Below, in pieces: positions 13,968-26,836 of a stretch of DNA of 64,000 nt. Within the stretch, counting starts at the first letter, position 1. The number at the start of each line of letters is the position of its first letter. The position numbers and the translations under genes were made by a program. Under the pieces are notes generated by a model. It saw only the letters and a list, made by a program, of their open reading frames with translations, was not told where the DNA came from and ran no database searches. This DNA is from Manduca sexta (Eukaryota; Arthropoda; Insecta; Lepidoptera; Sphingidae), in assembly GCF_014839805.1 (NCBI RefSeq), contig NC_051131.1, forward strand, positions 3,522,913-3,586,912. Reading direction: 5' to 3'.

Positions 13968-15560
13968 TAAGACAGTTAAGATATAAATAAGATATTGCGT
14001 ACATACATCTTGCGAAATAAACGCCGTTAAAACTTTCTAGAGCATTTACGTAAAACATTTACCGTGGACTGTGCTCACATAAATACGTACGTTTTAACAG
14101 CGGCATTGTGTGTTAAATCTTTCGGTTTAATTAAAACGGTCATTGAGGCTGGAGCTCGAACATCTTATTGCTCACTTCCCTCGCATTACCAAGTGATGAC
14201 ACACGCCATTTGGATACTCAGAGCTAGTTAACAACATGCTTCATCAAAATCCACCGATGGCAACATGTTTGAACAGGAATAACTAACAGCTAATTTAGTT
14301 TTCATTTAGACACAGTACAATATGGCTATGTGAGGATTGAAACTTAGCGTGTATTCAAAACAAGCCTACTATAAGTGACGTACGTATGTATATAATATAC
14401 AAATCCACTGACGCATAAGTTATTTGCAAAATATTTAGAAACGTGCGAGTAGTTCACACGCGTTATGAGTAAACGAACGTCGTGTCGCGTCGGCAACACA
14501 TTTATTTTTTTAGTGGAAGTTTGTAAGCCGTCAGGCGTTAGGATTGTGGGTATATTTTCACACTTATTAAACTAGTATACACGACTCCCGCGAGAAATAA
14601 CCGGATTCAGGTGGGGTGTCGAACGCGTTAGGGTCGGGGTAATACATCGCGAGCACAAAAGCAGCTTCGATTTCTATTTATTTGAATGTGTTTTTGTAAA
14701 AAAAGGTAAATTTACGTGATAGAGAAACTTTTTTGTAACTTAAAAGATTATAATGATATCTCATTTGAATATTAAATTAATTATTGTAGTTATTACTTTT
14801 TTAAAGAATATTAAATATAACATTTGTGTGGTTTTCTATTTAATAATATGCATACGTATCAACAAAAATATCCAGTGCCTTTTGATACTTGGCATCTGCA
14901 AGTAAGCCACGGCGAACACCTTTTTAATTTGTTGTGTATTAAGAGATTGTATCAATAACAAAAGCCAGTTTAGACAATATATCTTGCATCTATGGGTAGC
15001 GAAAAATAAAAAATATTCTTGCATAATATTTATTCCGCGTGACTTGTTTTACGAATGACAGTAAATATAACAATAAATGATTACTCAACATACGCCAATT
15101 ATTTTAACAGTTTATCAAAGTTGGTAAAATTAAATGCCGATGACTAGATCCTCTTAATATAATAGCCGAGCCAATAATTATGTTATCGGATTATAAATAT
15201 CGCAATGAAGCTACAACACTTGAGATATTTTAAGATTATTTCCATTATTATTTATGAATGAGAGAAAGTATTCTTATGTACGTAATAAGTATATACTGTA
15301 CGGTAACTGAAGACTCCAACTTGGAACTTGTAAGCTTAACGTTTCAATTAGTATCAACAAAATCATGCAATCAGTAGGTTGAGTTAAAACGACAACTCGG
15401 AAAAGGCTACATTAAGTTTCAGGTTACCCCAGGTCGGCGTCGGCGTTCAGGTAGTATGATACAATAACTTATTCATGATTGTAGGTACTATGTAGGCACG
15501 TCGAGCGCGCTAGCCGACGAGCGCTCGAGGGTTGAATCAGGGCAATGACCGCGCCGAGAC

Positions 15561-15626
15561 ATGACGTCATTCGCCCCTCAGCTGGATATGACGTCATCAT
15601 GACACAAGTCAAGACAAAATATAAGG
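15561..15626 (+). promoter_or_regulatory. Double CREB/ATF site followed by a TATA-like box
   Basis: The perfect 10-bp palindrome ATGACGTCAT occurs at 15561-15570 and again at 15588-15597. A TATAAGG follows at 15620-15626, 22 bp after the second site. CpG-rich sequence (about 15.50-15.56 kb) lies just upstream. This is consistent with a cAMP/ATF-responsive core promoter on the plus strand, but no transcript or coding exon can be attached to it. Confidence 0.45.
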
Positions 15627-18180
15627 AGCCCTAGTCACCAAAACTTAAGATTCAATCTTTTGTTGACGACACAATGTGGTTACCACATGTCCCGCATATT
15701 ATATTAAAACATTTGATATCGTGTGGTTATTCGGTCATTTGACGTAAATGAACACTTGTGTCTCGATGAGAACTATATTGGGATCAATTTCGGCAGCTGG
15801 CGAAATAGACCTAGTTTCAGACGTTCGAACATTAGATAAATGCACAACAATGACGAGGCACTCTCGATGCGATAAAAGGTGCCAAGTAAAATACTGTACT
15901 GAGCCGGACGCACATTACTGCTGTTAATCTACAACATATCATCATAATGGTCAGTGTAGATTTTATTGTTTTGAAACAGTAAAATAAAACGCAATAATAT
16001 ACTGTGCCAGTGATTAATTGACCGCATTGGTAAAACAAAACGCATTAAGAGAAGATCAAGAGCCATAGAAAGTACCGTAGCGGTGAGTAGCGGGATTGCC
16101 GTGATTTCTCATCATAAGACGACGGCTGAGCCGCCAGACGCGGCCGCGGCGCGGGCGGCGGCCACTAACTCTCAAAATTGTGCTGTCGACTCTCGCGCTG
16201 CGCAAGAATATTTCACGTGCAACTGTACTTAATGACGGTACCAACGGTAATAGTCTGAGAATCCAGCTCGTGAACAAACTACACAACAGCCCGATACTAG
16301 ATTAGAACGAACAGATAGCCTAAACAATGACTGCACCAACTACAATATGCAAATAGAACACACGTTGCAAAAACCATAAACCGAGGAGCGTTCGCATGAG
16401 TCGTGTTTTTATGAAAGTTAACCAACAGCCAGCAGCCAGCAATCCCACCGATACCTCGAGACGTGAGCATTGATTCACGGATGACTAACAGAGCTTTATG
16501 CAACATTTTTAAATAGCTATACAATAAACAGCCAAAAAAATAAATGTCGTACGACGGTCAATCATTTAAAAGAGTTCTTATTACGACACGAGGCAATGTT
16601 ACGTTTTTACATTTTATGCAGGTTACTATTAAGACGATTACCATTCATAAAAAGCTAGAATGTGGAGCGCTAACTCTAACATAGCAAAGCTTTCTGTGAT
16701 GATAGTATAAAAAGAATAGGAGAGCGTCCAACAAGTCATTTTAGAAAACGGCACTATATACAAGTTTCCTTTTATAATTGATGGCCATATAATCATTGCG
16801 ATCACATGTTTCAAGTCATTTCACGTATTATTAAGGCACAATTCCTCTGAAGATTGATCTCAGTTACAGACAGTTGAATGGGAAACGCGTAGTTCTTGTC
16901 TATTCATCGCCCATTGACTCTACATCAAGCGACGATAAGCATAAAAATATTAATGTGCAATGTTAAAGCAATATTGATGAGAAACAGATTTTTAATCAAA
17001 GTTGTCCGGGGCTGTAATAAGAGTGCAGCTGTTGCGAAAACCTCACGGACAAGTTGCTCAGTAGCTATATTCGTACATCTGCGAGGATACTGCATGTTTA
17101 ATTAAAAGGAAAAAACACGTCGAACATCTCAGCTGCCGCCGATATTTCTTTAATTTTAACACGAAGATGGTAATTTTTTTTGTATATATTTAAACAATTA
17201 TAATTGAAAACCTTTTTCAGCCATGAATATAAAGGTCAGTGACGTTACACAATATTAAATATGTAATTATCTGAATTCATTCGAGAATTTATTATACAAC
17301 AAAAGTAAAGACATCTGACATCATGTAAGTATACAGATGAAAATTACTTACTAATTCGTATATTACTAATATATTTAATTCCATAACAACCACGGTTCGT
17401 CATTAAGACTGAGCTTGAAGTACTTGCTATCGATATTATAATCCAAGAGATGTACCTTCTTTAAACGCATTCCCATCATTTTCAGGGAAAAATATATTCA
17501 AACCGGAAATTGCGCTTGTAGGCAAAGCATCCTGTTGACGATTTCAAATATATTCACGAGTAATTCATATGAATCATGCTATTTGGACGGAGAGAATCGT
17601 GTAGGATCTACGTAATCTGAACCATATAGAGCTATGCTTAGAGAACCTCTTTTTGACATCTCTTCAGTAATGAAACGATGTCTTGTTTAGAATAAGGACT
17701 GTTTAGTATATTTAAGAGGAGTCAACATTTGCTGATACAGAGACATTAAACTAGGGATTTTCTAAACACCTCGCATGTCTCAAGTCGTTACGCGGTGGTC
17801 ATTGTAACGTGCAAACCCTTCCGCCATTTAAACTATGCATGTTTACATACACCAGAATCGATAATTGCACACACTTTTACTGTGTTCTTATGAAATAGAA
17901 AACGTCGATACAATATTTTACGAGGCACTTGATATATTTTATAGGTAAATCTTTTATTGAATTTTTTTACTGGTGGTAGGTCTCTCATATTTGAGAAGTA
18001 TTTCTGCTGTCAAAGCAGCAGTGTGTAGTCACTGTTGCGTTCTGGTTTGCAGTACATGCTAGCCAGTATAACTATTGGACATAGTTATGAGACTAAAAAT
18101 CTCATGTCTCAGGATGCCGAGTACAGTAGAATACCAAATAATTCTTTATAATACAAGGTATTGGATGGTGTTTCTTCTGT

Positions 18181-18255
18181 TTATAGGCGGTTGTATCACT
18201 TACCATCCGACAAGCGGCAAGCTCGTCTCGTCATTCAAAGCAATAAAAAAAATTG
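18181..18255 (+). mobile_element. LINE 3' tail fragment
   Basis: GGCGGTTGTATCACTTACCA followed by GCAAGCTCGTCTCGTCATTC and CAATAAAAAAAA is a common lepidopteran non-LTR 3' end. Only the tail is present. Confidence 0.6.
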
Positions 18256-18644
18256 GCTTAATTTTTGTACAGTGAACTTTAAAACATTATCCAGTTTGCT
18301 AGCTTGGAAACTTTTACAAAGGAAGTAATAAAATGACACCTTCTTAGCGCCTTTGTATGGCATCAACCAAAAACAATGGAGTATATTTATACACCTACGT
18401 AAAAGTAATTCATATTCTTTTGTATTCTTGTGCATAATTAACTTCTATGCAAAAATATATTTATTACGCTGTGTAGGTAGATGTATCTTTATAACCGTGA
18501 AGCCGCTATAGAATGATTTCGTACGACTCGGCTCGTATAAAGTACAATAGATATAAATTTGCGTTACAAGAAATATAAAATCTCATCCGAGCGTCGACTG
18601 TTATTTATTACTGAGTAAAACGAGCGCAAAATAGCATCTAAGGC

Positions 18645-18800
18645 CGTCGTGCAATAATCCCATTTCCACGGTAGAGGTTCGTAGACCTCCGAGTTCCGAC
18701 GGCGCGCGGCGGCCGGCCCGTTCGGAACATGGTCCGACGGAGCCGCGCCGCGCTCGCCCGCGCCTGTGCCACTCGCTCTTGTCGCCCAACCAGGACCACC
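18645..18800. other. GC-rich islet, function unknown
   Basis: About 150 bp of CpG-rich sequence in AT-rich surroundings. Several frames on the minus strand are open at once, as expected from composition. No acceptor with a pyrimidine tract borders it on the minus strand, so it is not a convincing exon of the upstream phosphatase gene. It may belong with the CpG island at 19.4 kb. Confidence 0.3.
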
Positions 18801-19335
18801 ATCATACATTTAATTAAAACTTGCATTTCGTCACCACCACCCCATTTACGTTCGTGGAACATGTATGGCGGTTGGGAATTATAATTAATTAACTTTCAGG
18901 TGTTAATAATACCTTTTACTTATAATTAATTTGTTAATAGTTTTGAGTATAATTACACTGATAGAGCCCGCTATAGAGCTGACAATCATATTGATTAATT
19001 GTAACTATTGTAGGAATTAATTATAAGTCAAACATGAGTATCATTAAAATGAATTATAGATTTCGAATAAGAAAAAGAACACAAAAGCATAATTAAAATT
19101 GTCTCCTACTTTTAACATATAGGTAATTAAACAGGTTTGGTGCAGATATTAATGCACGTCTTACCAAAAAACACAAAACATAATAATTCATTACCTACCG
19201 AAATGAATAATGACTCAGCGATTCTATAAATCTACCACAATATAAATATACTCAAATAGAGTTATAGGTCTATTCATTAGTCACCAAGCACACGGTTTTT
19301 TCATTAAATATGCACCACAAAGAGGTTAGGTGGAA

Positions 19336-19822
19336 AAGCCGGCCGGCCGGCTTATAGGTACATGAGCGGTACGTATGTATAGTGTAGGTGCGGCGCGGCG
19401 CCGGCCGGCACTTGCCGCCCGCGTACTTGTTGTATATAAACGCAGTACAGGGACTCACACGTGTGCAGCACGCAGGGGTGCGAGCGCCGCTGGTCCTGGG
19501 CGGGCGGCGGAGTCACTCACTGAACAGAGCGCGGGTTCGCAATAAGCGGTATCGCGGTGGCCGTTCGCGCGGCCGGTGTCTCGGGGACTGGCGAGTGGAG
19601 CCCGGTGCAGCGCCCGAGCGCACCCCGCGAGCCCCGCCGACCGCGCGCCCCGCGTACGCCCCGCCGACGCCCGCGCAATGCGCCCTCCAGATGTTGCCGG
19701 CTGTCGCCATTCGCAGAAACCTCCAGAATCCGCGCCGATGTAGCTTCACGAACGCAACTCGCTTTCAGCCGCAGCCATTCAGACACATTCAGATGCAACG
19801 CCCACAATCACGTTTTTGTGTG
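19336..19822 (+). promoter_or_regulatory. TATA-box promoter-like CpG island with possible first exon
   Basis: An 18-bp perfect GC palindrome at 19336-19353 is followed by TATATAAA at 19433-19440. A long, very GC-rich tract then ends at a GTGAGC donor (19823). A start near 19460-19470 and a first exon to 19822 would fit. Open frames on both strands through this tract are explained by its GC content. No downstream coding exon was found, so the exon would be mostly or wholly untranslated. Type and target gene are inferred. Confidence 0.4.
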
Positions 19823-22816
19823 GTGAGCGTTTTAGCAAGTTAATATCAGCATTAAATGAATCGGCGAACGCAGATAGTATCCTAAAGAGTGGTGGAGGAC
19901 GATGAGCCGACGACCCCGCCGCGGCCACGCTCCACCGCGCCGTGCGCCGCCTCGCCGAAACTTCGCACTTCACTTTTCCACTAGGAACAGTTCAAACGCG
20001 CGCCAGCCGTGAAATTACCGCAAAAGTGACGTAACGACCAATCGTCAATCAAAATCTTGTTCGTAAAATTATAAAAAGCTTATCTTATAACAAGATGAAC
20101 ATTTAGTGCACTCTTTAAAAAAAGTATCCTAAATTCCATAGCAAACTGAATAATATAACCCCATCATTCACTAAAATCCCCACGCAATCCCAGACTCTTT
20201 CAGTTAATTCACTCAAAATGCTCGGAGTTGATCAATTGATGCGCAAAGTTACAAACGCTCATTGATACCTCTTAATTTCCAAAAAGATAAAACTTCGTGT
20301 TTAGCTGGAGTTAAATTACAGGCAGCTCTAATGGAGCAATAGCCTTTCTAACGCAGCCTTGCTTTCGCCAAATCCAAAAACATAAATGGTAATAGTTTGT
20401 TGCACAAGCATAAAATTTCATTTTGATACGGGTGATTGCTTGATTAGACACAAGTAGCACCATTTTGCCAAAACCCGGACCCCTAGAAACAACACGAACA
20501 GTGGTTTCATTTGTTCATAAACATTAATCAATATCATTTTGATACTGTATACTTCTAAATTCTAGAAAATATATAAGACAGTATTTACAAAATATTATGT
20601 AACTAATGATTAATCAGTTCGCTTCTACATTGTATTTGATACGCCCAAGATTTCGTTGAACTCTAATAGAGAACAAAACTTACGAGTGTGAAAAAAGTAG
20701 AGTTGTTTTAGTTGCGAACACACAACTTGCCAAAGACAATAGACGAACTTAACCACGCAAGTTGAATCGTGGTCAAAAGTTAGAATGATACATTGTGCAC
20801 ACTTGTAGAGTGTATTGAAGAATCATGAACAATTCGTGGATTGTCCATTGCGGTGAACAATGGAGACATTACGAGACGTTCGAATAAGGTGATGTTTAGT
20901 CCACGCTAAATCGTGTTGAATCCCAATGAGGCGGTGTATCTCGCGGGCACGGGGCTGACACGGCTCCACGCCTCATAAACGTCTAGTACGAAATATTGCA
21001 CCGCAGGTATGACTCATTCGGGCTAAAACGAGTGTTACTGCACACACTGCCATGTTGCACTTACAATTCGAGTTTTTCGTGCGAAATGTGCAGATGGCAT
21101 TGCATCGACAAAATACATGCTGAATTCAAATAAAACGCGAGTTTTGTAAAAGTGCTTTGGAAGGTAAGAAAAAAATGTGTATTTTCCTATATATTTTCTT
21201 TTTTTTAAAAGTGTATATGCAACTTGCTCATATAAGGTGCCGAGCAAGTAGTATCCACAAATTGAGCAATAGAATTTAACAGAATTTTCGATTCGAATTA
21301 ATTGCCTAAAATTATAATTTATAAATATTCTTTTTGAAATTATTATAACTTGCTGTTACATAAAAATTACAATTTAAATAAAGTGTTAAATTTACATTAT
21401 TATGTTGTAGTATACAACTTAAAATATGGGAACACAACATAATGTAATTTCGTGCCCATAACACAGGATATAATGTACGCTCAATAAGTCGTGGGTGCAC
21501 AAGGTACGCCTCCGCTTACCCCATCGCGCAGACATAAGCTAATGTACAAATAATTATAATTGTGGAGCCACTAAAACAGACCATTTTTGAACAAAGTGAT
21601 CCTCCATTACTTTAGGCAATGACATAAGTATCTGGATATATTATATCAATACCGTTCACAGTTAGCTAGCGGATGTCACGGCGTCTTTATTTAATGGCGA
21701 TAGCCTCTGTCGCCAATTACGGAACCATTACTCATGCGTGGCGCATTTATTAATAAGTATAGCTAACGAAATATTAAGCTATAAGTACACACATGCATCG
21801 GTTGTAAAGATAGGATATCGCGGCAATAAATATCCCAGCTATAAAACCTATCTAGATAATGTTTAATTGAAAGTTCCATGGAATTCTATAGATATTGCTG
21901 ATTGTATCGAACTTTGAATACTATATTAAGCTGGTTTTGATAGAACGGTCTGTATCAACTTAGTAAGATAATCAACCAATAAAAGCTGTAAAAGAACGTT
22001 ATGAGCAATAATTTAAGCCAAAAAAATCAAAAACAACATGTATCATAAGTAAAAAAAAACCTTACGAGATTAAAACTATTTCGGTCACCAGAAATTGTAC
22101 TCTCGATGAGGTTAATATACCTACGCGCGCCTAATAATGTATTCCGCAACCCAATGTAATATAAACACATTGATAAGAATATCGCAAATAGAGGCCGAAG
22201 ATAGAAACATTTCCTCTACTAGTTTGTTTGCTACACAATTATAAATTGCCTCATATAATAACGATCGGTGGTCCATTTACGAATTAAGAACGAAATCGTA
22301 TTCAAAAAAAATTACTGAATACATATTTTGGCATTGAAGGTATCATAATGGACTTTTCCTTTTAGCCTCTATTGTCCTAAACCGATCATGTACAGAATCT
22401 GACCATCCTTGCATTGGAGGCCGGGTGTAAAAATTTTGTGCGTCCGTTGAACTTTGTATTTGAATAAATAACACTGTTTATTGTATTAGTGCGTCGTGTA
22501 AATTGTCGCTTCGCGGTCGCATGCGCAGATGTGCCATCATAAATACAAGAATGATGTATTCAAAAATGTGATTAGATTTAATCTGGTTTAAATTTTAATG
22601 CCACATGTTTCGGCTATACACTTTTTATATATTTATATTATTTATGCTAACATATTTCATCACTACAATCATTTTATTCTAAATAAAGTCTTGTAACAAC
22701 AAAAAATGTAAAGAACGCGGCAGATATTTATGAAACGACTCTACATTTTTATAAGTGCCGAATGCACTAATTGTGACTAACAGGTGGTCCTTTGACTTAT
22801 TTTAAGGTAAACATAC

Positions 22817-23070
22817 TATACTGCCTTGCTAAGCTCAAAAGCGATAGCTAAAAAAAATCAAAATTATGATTTTTATGTCGTCAGATAGGTTAAAAAAATA
22901 CCATCCAATGAAATTACCTAAATAACGGTATCTTGTTTAGAACTTGTTTACAAAAACCTTAAAACAGTTTCTCTATCTTAGGTTTACATACAAAACTATA
23001 TTTACAAATTTCGATTATTTTGAAACAAGGTTTTCCTGACATACCGCTTTTCGCTTAGCATAGCAGTATA
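22817..23070 (+). mobile_element. MITE with terminal inverted repeats, copy A
   Basis: 254 bp bounded by TATACTGCCTTGCTAAGC on the left and its near-complement GCTTAGCATAGCAGTATA on the right; the match extends over about 30 bp each side. A TA target duplication (Tc1/mariner style) is consistent with both ends. A second copy lies at 37.8 kb in the other orientation. No coding capacity. Confidence 0.8.
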
Positions 23071-26000
23071 CTTGATATAACGCACTTGTATAAAACGTCT
23101 CTTAATCAATTAATTATTCGCGGTTCAAAACGACAGAGTGACCTAATCCTAGTTAACCATCTGCTGACACCATGCGTCATCTTTTTAGACAAACGATGTT
23201 TTTTATTTGTATAAAGGAATTTAATGCAGACATCGCGTCCAATTACCGCAACAATCCCCATAGTTAAATGCATTTTGGATCGATAAGGGCCGATTGAGAT
23301 TGTCTGGAGTTAGCTTCATGCTACGGCCAATCTAGGCTATTATATGCATAAAGCTATATTGAATGCCGTTGTCTAATTAGTACGCTGCGTTCCGATTAAT
23401 GCGATAAATAATGTCATCAGATCTTAGACTTCAATATTAGTAGTAAAGGTACTGTACAACCTTATACTCATTTAGCGGGTATTGATTTTTTATTTATTCC
23501 ACAATAAACTTCAATCCATCGCAAGAACTCGTAGATTTAATTGACATCGAAAACACATATTTGTAGGTATCCATATGTCGATAGAAAACAATGACGAACG
23601 GCAAACACGGTCCAAAATCAAATACCGACAGACAAATATGTCGCCTCGCAATCCTCTATTCAAATACACTCGGCAAAAAATGTAAAGCGGATTTGAAATT
23701 TGAAAATAAACTTCCCTATATGGAAACAGGTTCGATGCAAGCATGTGCCAAGTTATTCAATCTTTACCATTAGCATAATTAAAAGTGACTTTGTTTTATA
23801 ATTAAGTAAAACTGGTTCCGTATATAGATTTCGGGATTAGGTAGGCGGAAAAGTCGTGCCAGTGTATAATAGAAGGCCTAAAGTGTGACTTCCATATACA
23901 TCAACGGGTAATGCGACATGATACATCTCCATAATCAATGATATCACACAAAGTGAATAAGCAAAACTCTAGTTACTGAGTAATATGGGCTAGTATACTA
24001 ATTTCCAAATCAATATATTTATAACAAAATATAATAATTTTTATTAAAAAAAATAAAAATAATAGTTTTAGGAGAAACCAAAAATAACCAACTGCAACTG
24101 TGGTGACCTTAGGAAGCCAAATTGCACGTGCTAAGCGGTTACACGAACATTAAATAGACATTATCTTCCGAGAAGTTAAATTTCCCGATAAAGTAACTGT
24201 ACATATTTAAAAGCCAGCGTAAAAAACATTAATAGCGCGTGTGTTTCGGAAATTTAAAATTGCCTAATATTTTAGCGGCAACAAAGAGGAAATGATATTT
24301 TATGTTTACAGCTATCTGGACTGTACACTTTTAGAAGTTTCCTAAAATACGCGCCGTCCAGGAGACTCATAAACTCGCTATTATAAAATGTCATAATACA
24401 TTAAATTTACTCTTCCTACTGTTCTATTCATTATGGAAATAAATCTGAGAGTAAGATTTCCTGTTTTGCATGTGCCAGATAAGCACGTAGGACGTGGACA
24501 CTACATTCAGATATGAATCAGAAATGAAACGAAACGCGCCTCCGCAGCCGGCTCATGCACCGCCGCACTACCGCGCCGCCCAAGTCGAATATTACGTTAT
24601 ACATTTACCTATCTTGCGTCTTTCCTTTTAAAAGGTGAGAAGATGCTCTTGATATATCCGTGCTAATAACAGCGGTTTAGGGCTAGGCTTTTATACGTCC
24701 TTATAGCATTTAACACTGTTAATTTATGAATTCAATTAGATAGTTTCGCTATATTGTGTCGTGACAAACGGCGGCGTGTCGGCAATTTGTAGCCGATGTC
24801 AGTGCGATAGAATTAATTGGCAATGTATAATCGCGACGCGATAACATCGGCGATAACACACCGTGAACTGCGAGAGCGCCAGACGCCCGCCCACTTTCTC
24901 CCGCGACTCTTAGCCGAGCTTATATTACATTTCAACACATGTCGTTAACCTTTATACAATTCAGTTTACATTATCTGCTATAACACATCCGAGTGCTAAA
25001 CAACGCTGAGCAGGCCACGTGCCGCCGGCCCGCGTTACCTGCGCGTGTTTCAAAGTTATATCACTAAGTTTCCTGGTTTAATCAGTTAAAAACAACCAGA
25101 CCATGTCATATTGTAATGTTGCAGCGATGCAACGTTACATACATTATATTATGTGAAAATATTTCTATAACCCAACCTGATGCAATAATTCCACTGGCAA
25201 AGTGTTTCATAAAGCACATTCACAACAAACGGAAGCCATTATAGAGAAACTGCTATGAGGAACACGTGAAGTTCGTCTCGGCGCGCTTTCCTGCAAGCTG
25301 GTCAGAGTAACGAAACATATTGGGGATGCTTATCAACTTTCTAAAACAGAACTGGAAGTACCAAGAAAAATTGGTACGACAAACCTATAGCTACTGACAT
25401 GACAATTTCATTAGATTTTCATAAAGTATATAAACGACTAGCGTATGTTTAAACAAGTGTTTGCTTTGTGGCGTTAACAAAACTATTTTAATACTGATAA
25501 TTACCATACATTTTAATGTCAATATACAATATTGTTAGCATTGAATGTAATATTTACGTAAATCAAATGTAATAACATATAATCTTGTTACTGTTGATAT
25601 GTGAAATAAAGAAGCGTGGTGCCGCCACCCACGTGGGCGTAATGGCGCGGACGCGACCGTGTGTGTCCACTATCCCAGTTCAGCTACATCTGGACGATGT
25701 CCAATACACGATTTATGACGGGATATATTTAAAACTGCGTGGATAAATATCACGTCATCAAATCTACGTATAAAGTGATTGTGCATTTTTATTTTAAGAA
25801 TTCATAATGATGCAGACAGCAAATTCGGGCTTAAAGAGGCCTGCATAAATTGCACTCGTGTAATCTCCCCTATTCGATTGAAAGGATTATGGTGTTCTTT
25901 ATCAGCCCTCGCGAAAAGGGCTGGTGTAAGAGACGACACAAAAGAGACAAATTGTGGAAGTTAACTCGGCCCTCCGAATCAACGCTACATAATGAGCAGA

Positions 26001-26124
26001 CGCTGACTATTGGGAATTAATTCCTGTTTCATATACTCTGCGGTTTCTACACATTTTTTGGAAAGAGATTTTGTAAACCTTTTTGCTTGTACTGCCCACA
26101 ACATTTTTATATGCTTCTAAGGTT

Positions 26125-26310
26125 TCCTTGTGGCTCCGCTCGCGTGAAGAAAATTTTCGGCATAAATAATTGCCCATAATAATAAATAGCCTACACTCAA
26201 GAATGTAACAATCTATTAATGAAAAAATATATCTAAACCGATTTAGATTTATAAACTACTAAGTTTCCGAGATTAGCGTATCCAAACAAAATAAATAAAC
26301 AAACTGTTTC
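26125..26310 (+). repeat. Decayed repeat fragment of the same group
   Basis: TGGCTCCGCTCGCGTGAAGA followed by CATAAATAATTGCCC and an AT-rich body ending in an AAACAAAATAAATAAAC run, matching the layout of the better-kept copies. Low identity. Confidence 0.35.
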
Positions 26311-26796
26311 TAAATGGCCTAGAGAATGTTTGCATAAATGTAATAACACTGTAAATCAAAAATAACTAAACCAAAACAAAAAGTAATAAAACGTTATCGC
26401 TTTGAAAGTTATCGTACTATTAAGAACAATAACGAGTACATAAAAAAAAAACATTTTAGTTTATAACGTATACCTTTGTTTTTGTGGCCAGATAAAAATC
26501 TCAATTTTGACAAATATGTAAACAGATTTCATAAAACAACTTTCACCTATTTTCAAACACAGATGAACAAAAGTATACCTTATGTAATACAAAAAAAATA
26601 TAATATAAAGCCTAAAGCCTGGCACAGTGGGGCCTGTAGTCATAGTTGGCCAAATTAATCCTTGGAGGCAATTTTTATATAAGTAGAATGAGATCAATGT
26701 TTTTGCAAACTTCCAACAAAAACCATTCTTTCTTTCCATACAACACTATTGAAATGCAATGTGTCCGGAGAAAATATATACTTTCGGATATTATTT

Positions 26797-26836
26797 CGTG
26801 TGTATCTGTGTGTGTATGTATGTGTATGTATCTGTG
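26797..26836. repeat. GT-rich simple repeat
   Basis: Imperfect run of TGTG, TGTA and TCTG units. Confidence 0.8.

Noticed and set aside
18564..18862. Overlapping minus-strand open frames considered as the missing phosphatase 3' exon
   Set aside because: No acceptor with a pyrimidine tract, no SxDNI motif and three frames open at once. Composition explains the openness.
19388..19843. 151-codon plus-strand open frame in the CpG island
   Set aside because: Several frames on both strands are open simultaneously, as expected in sequence of this GC content; it is low-complexity Arg/Pro-rich and starts upstream of the TATA box at 19433.
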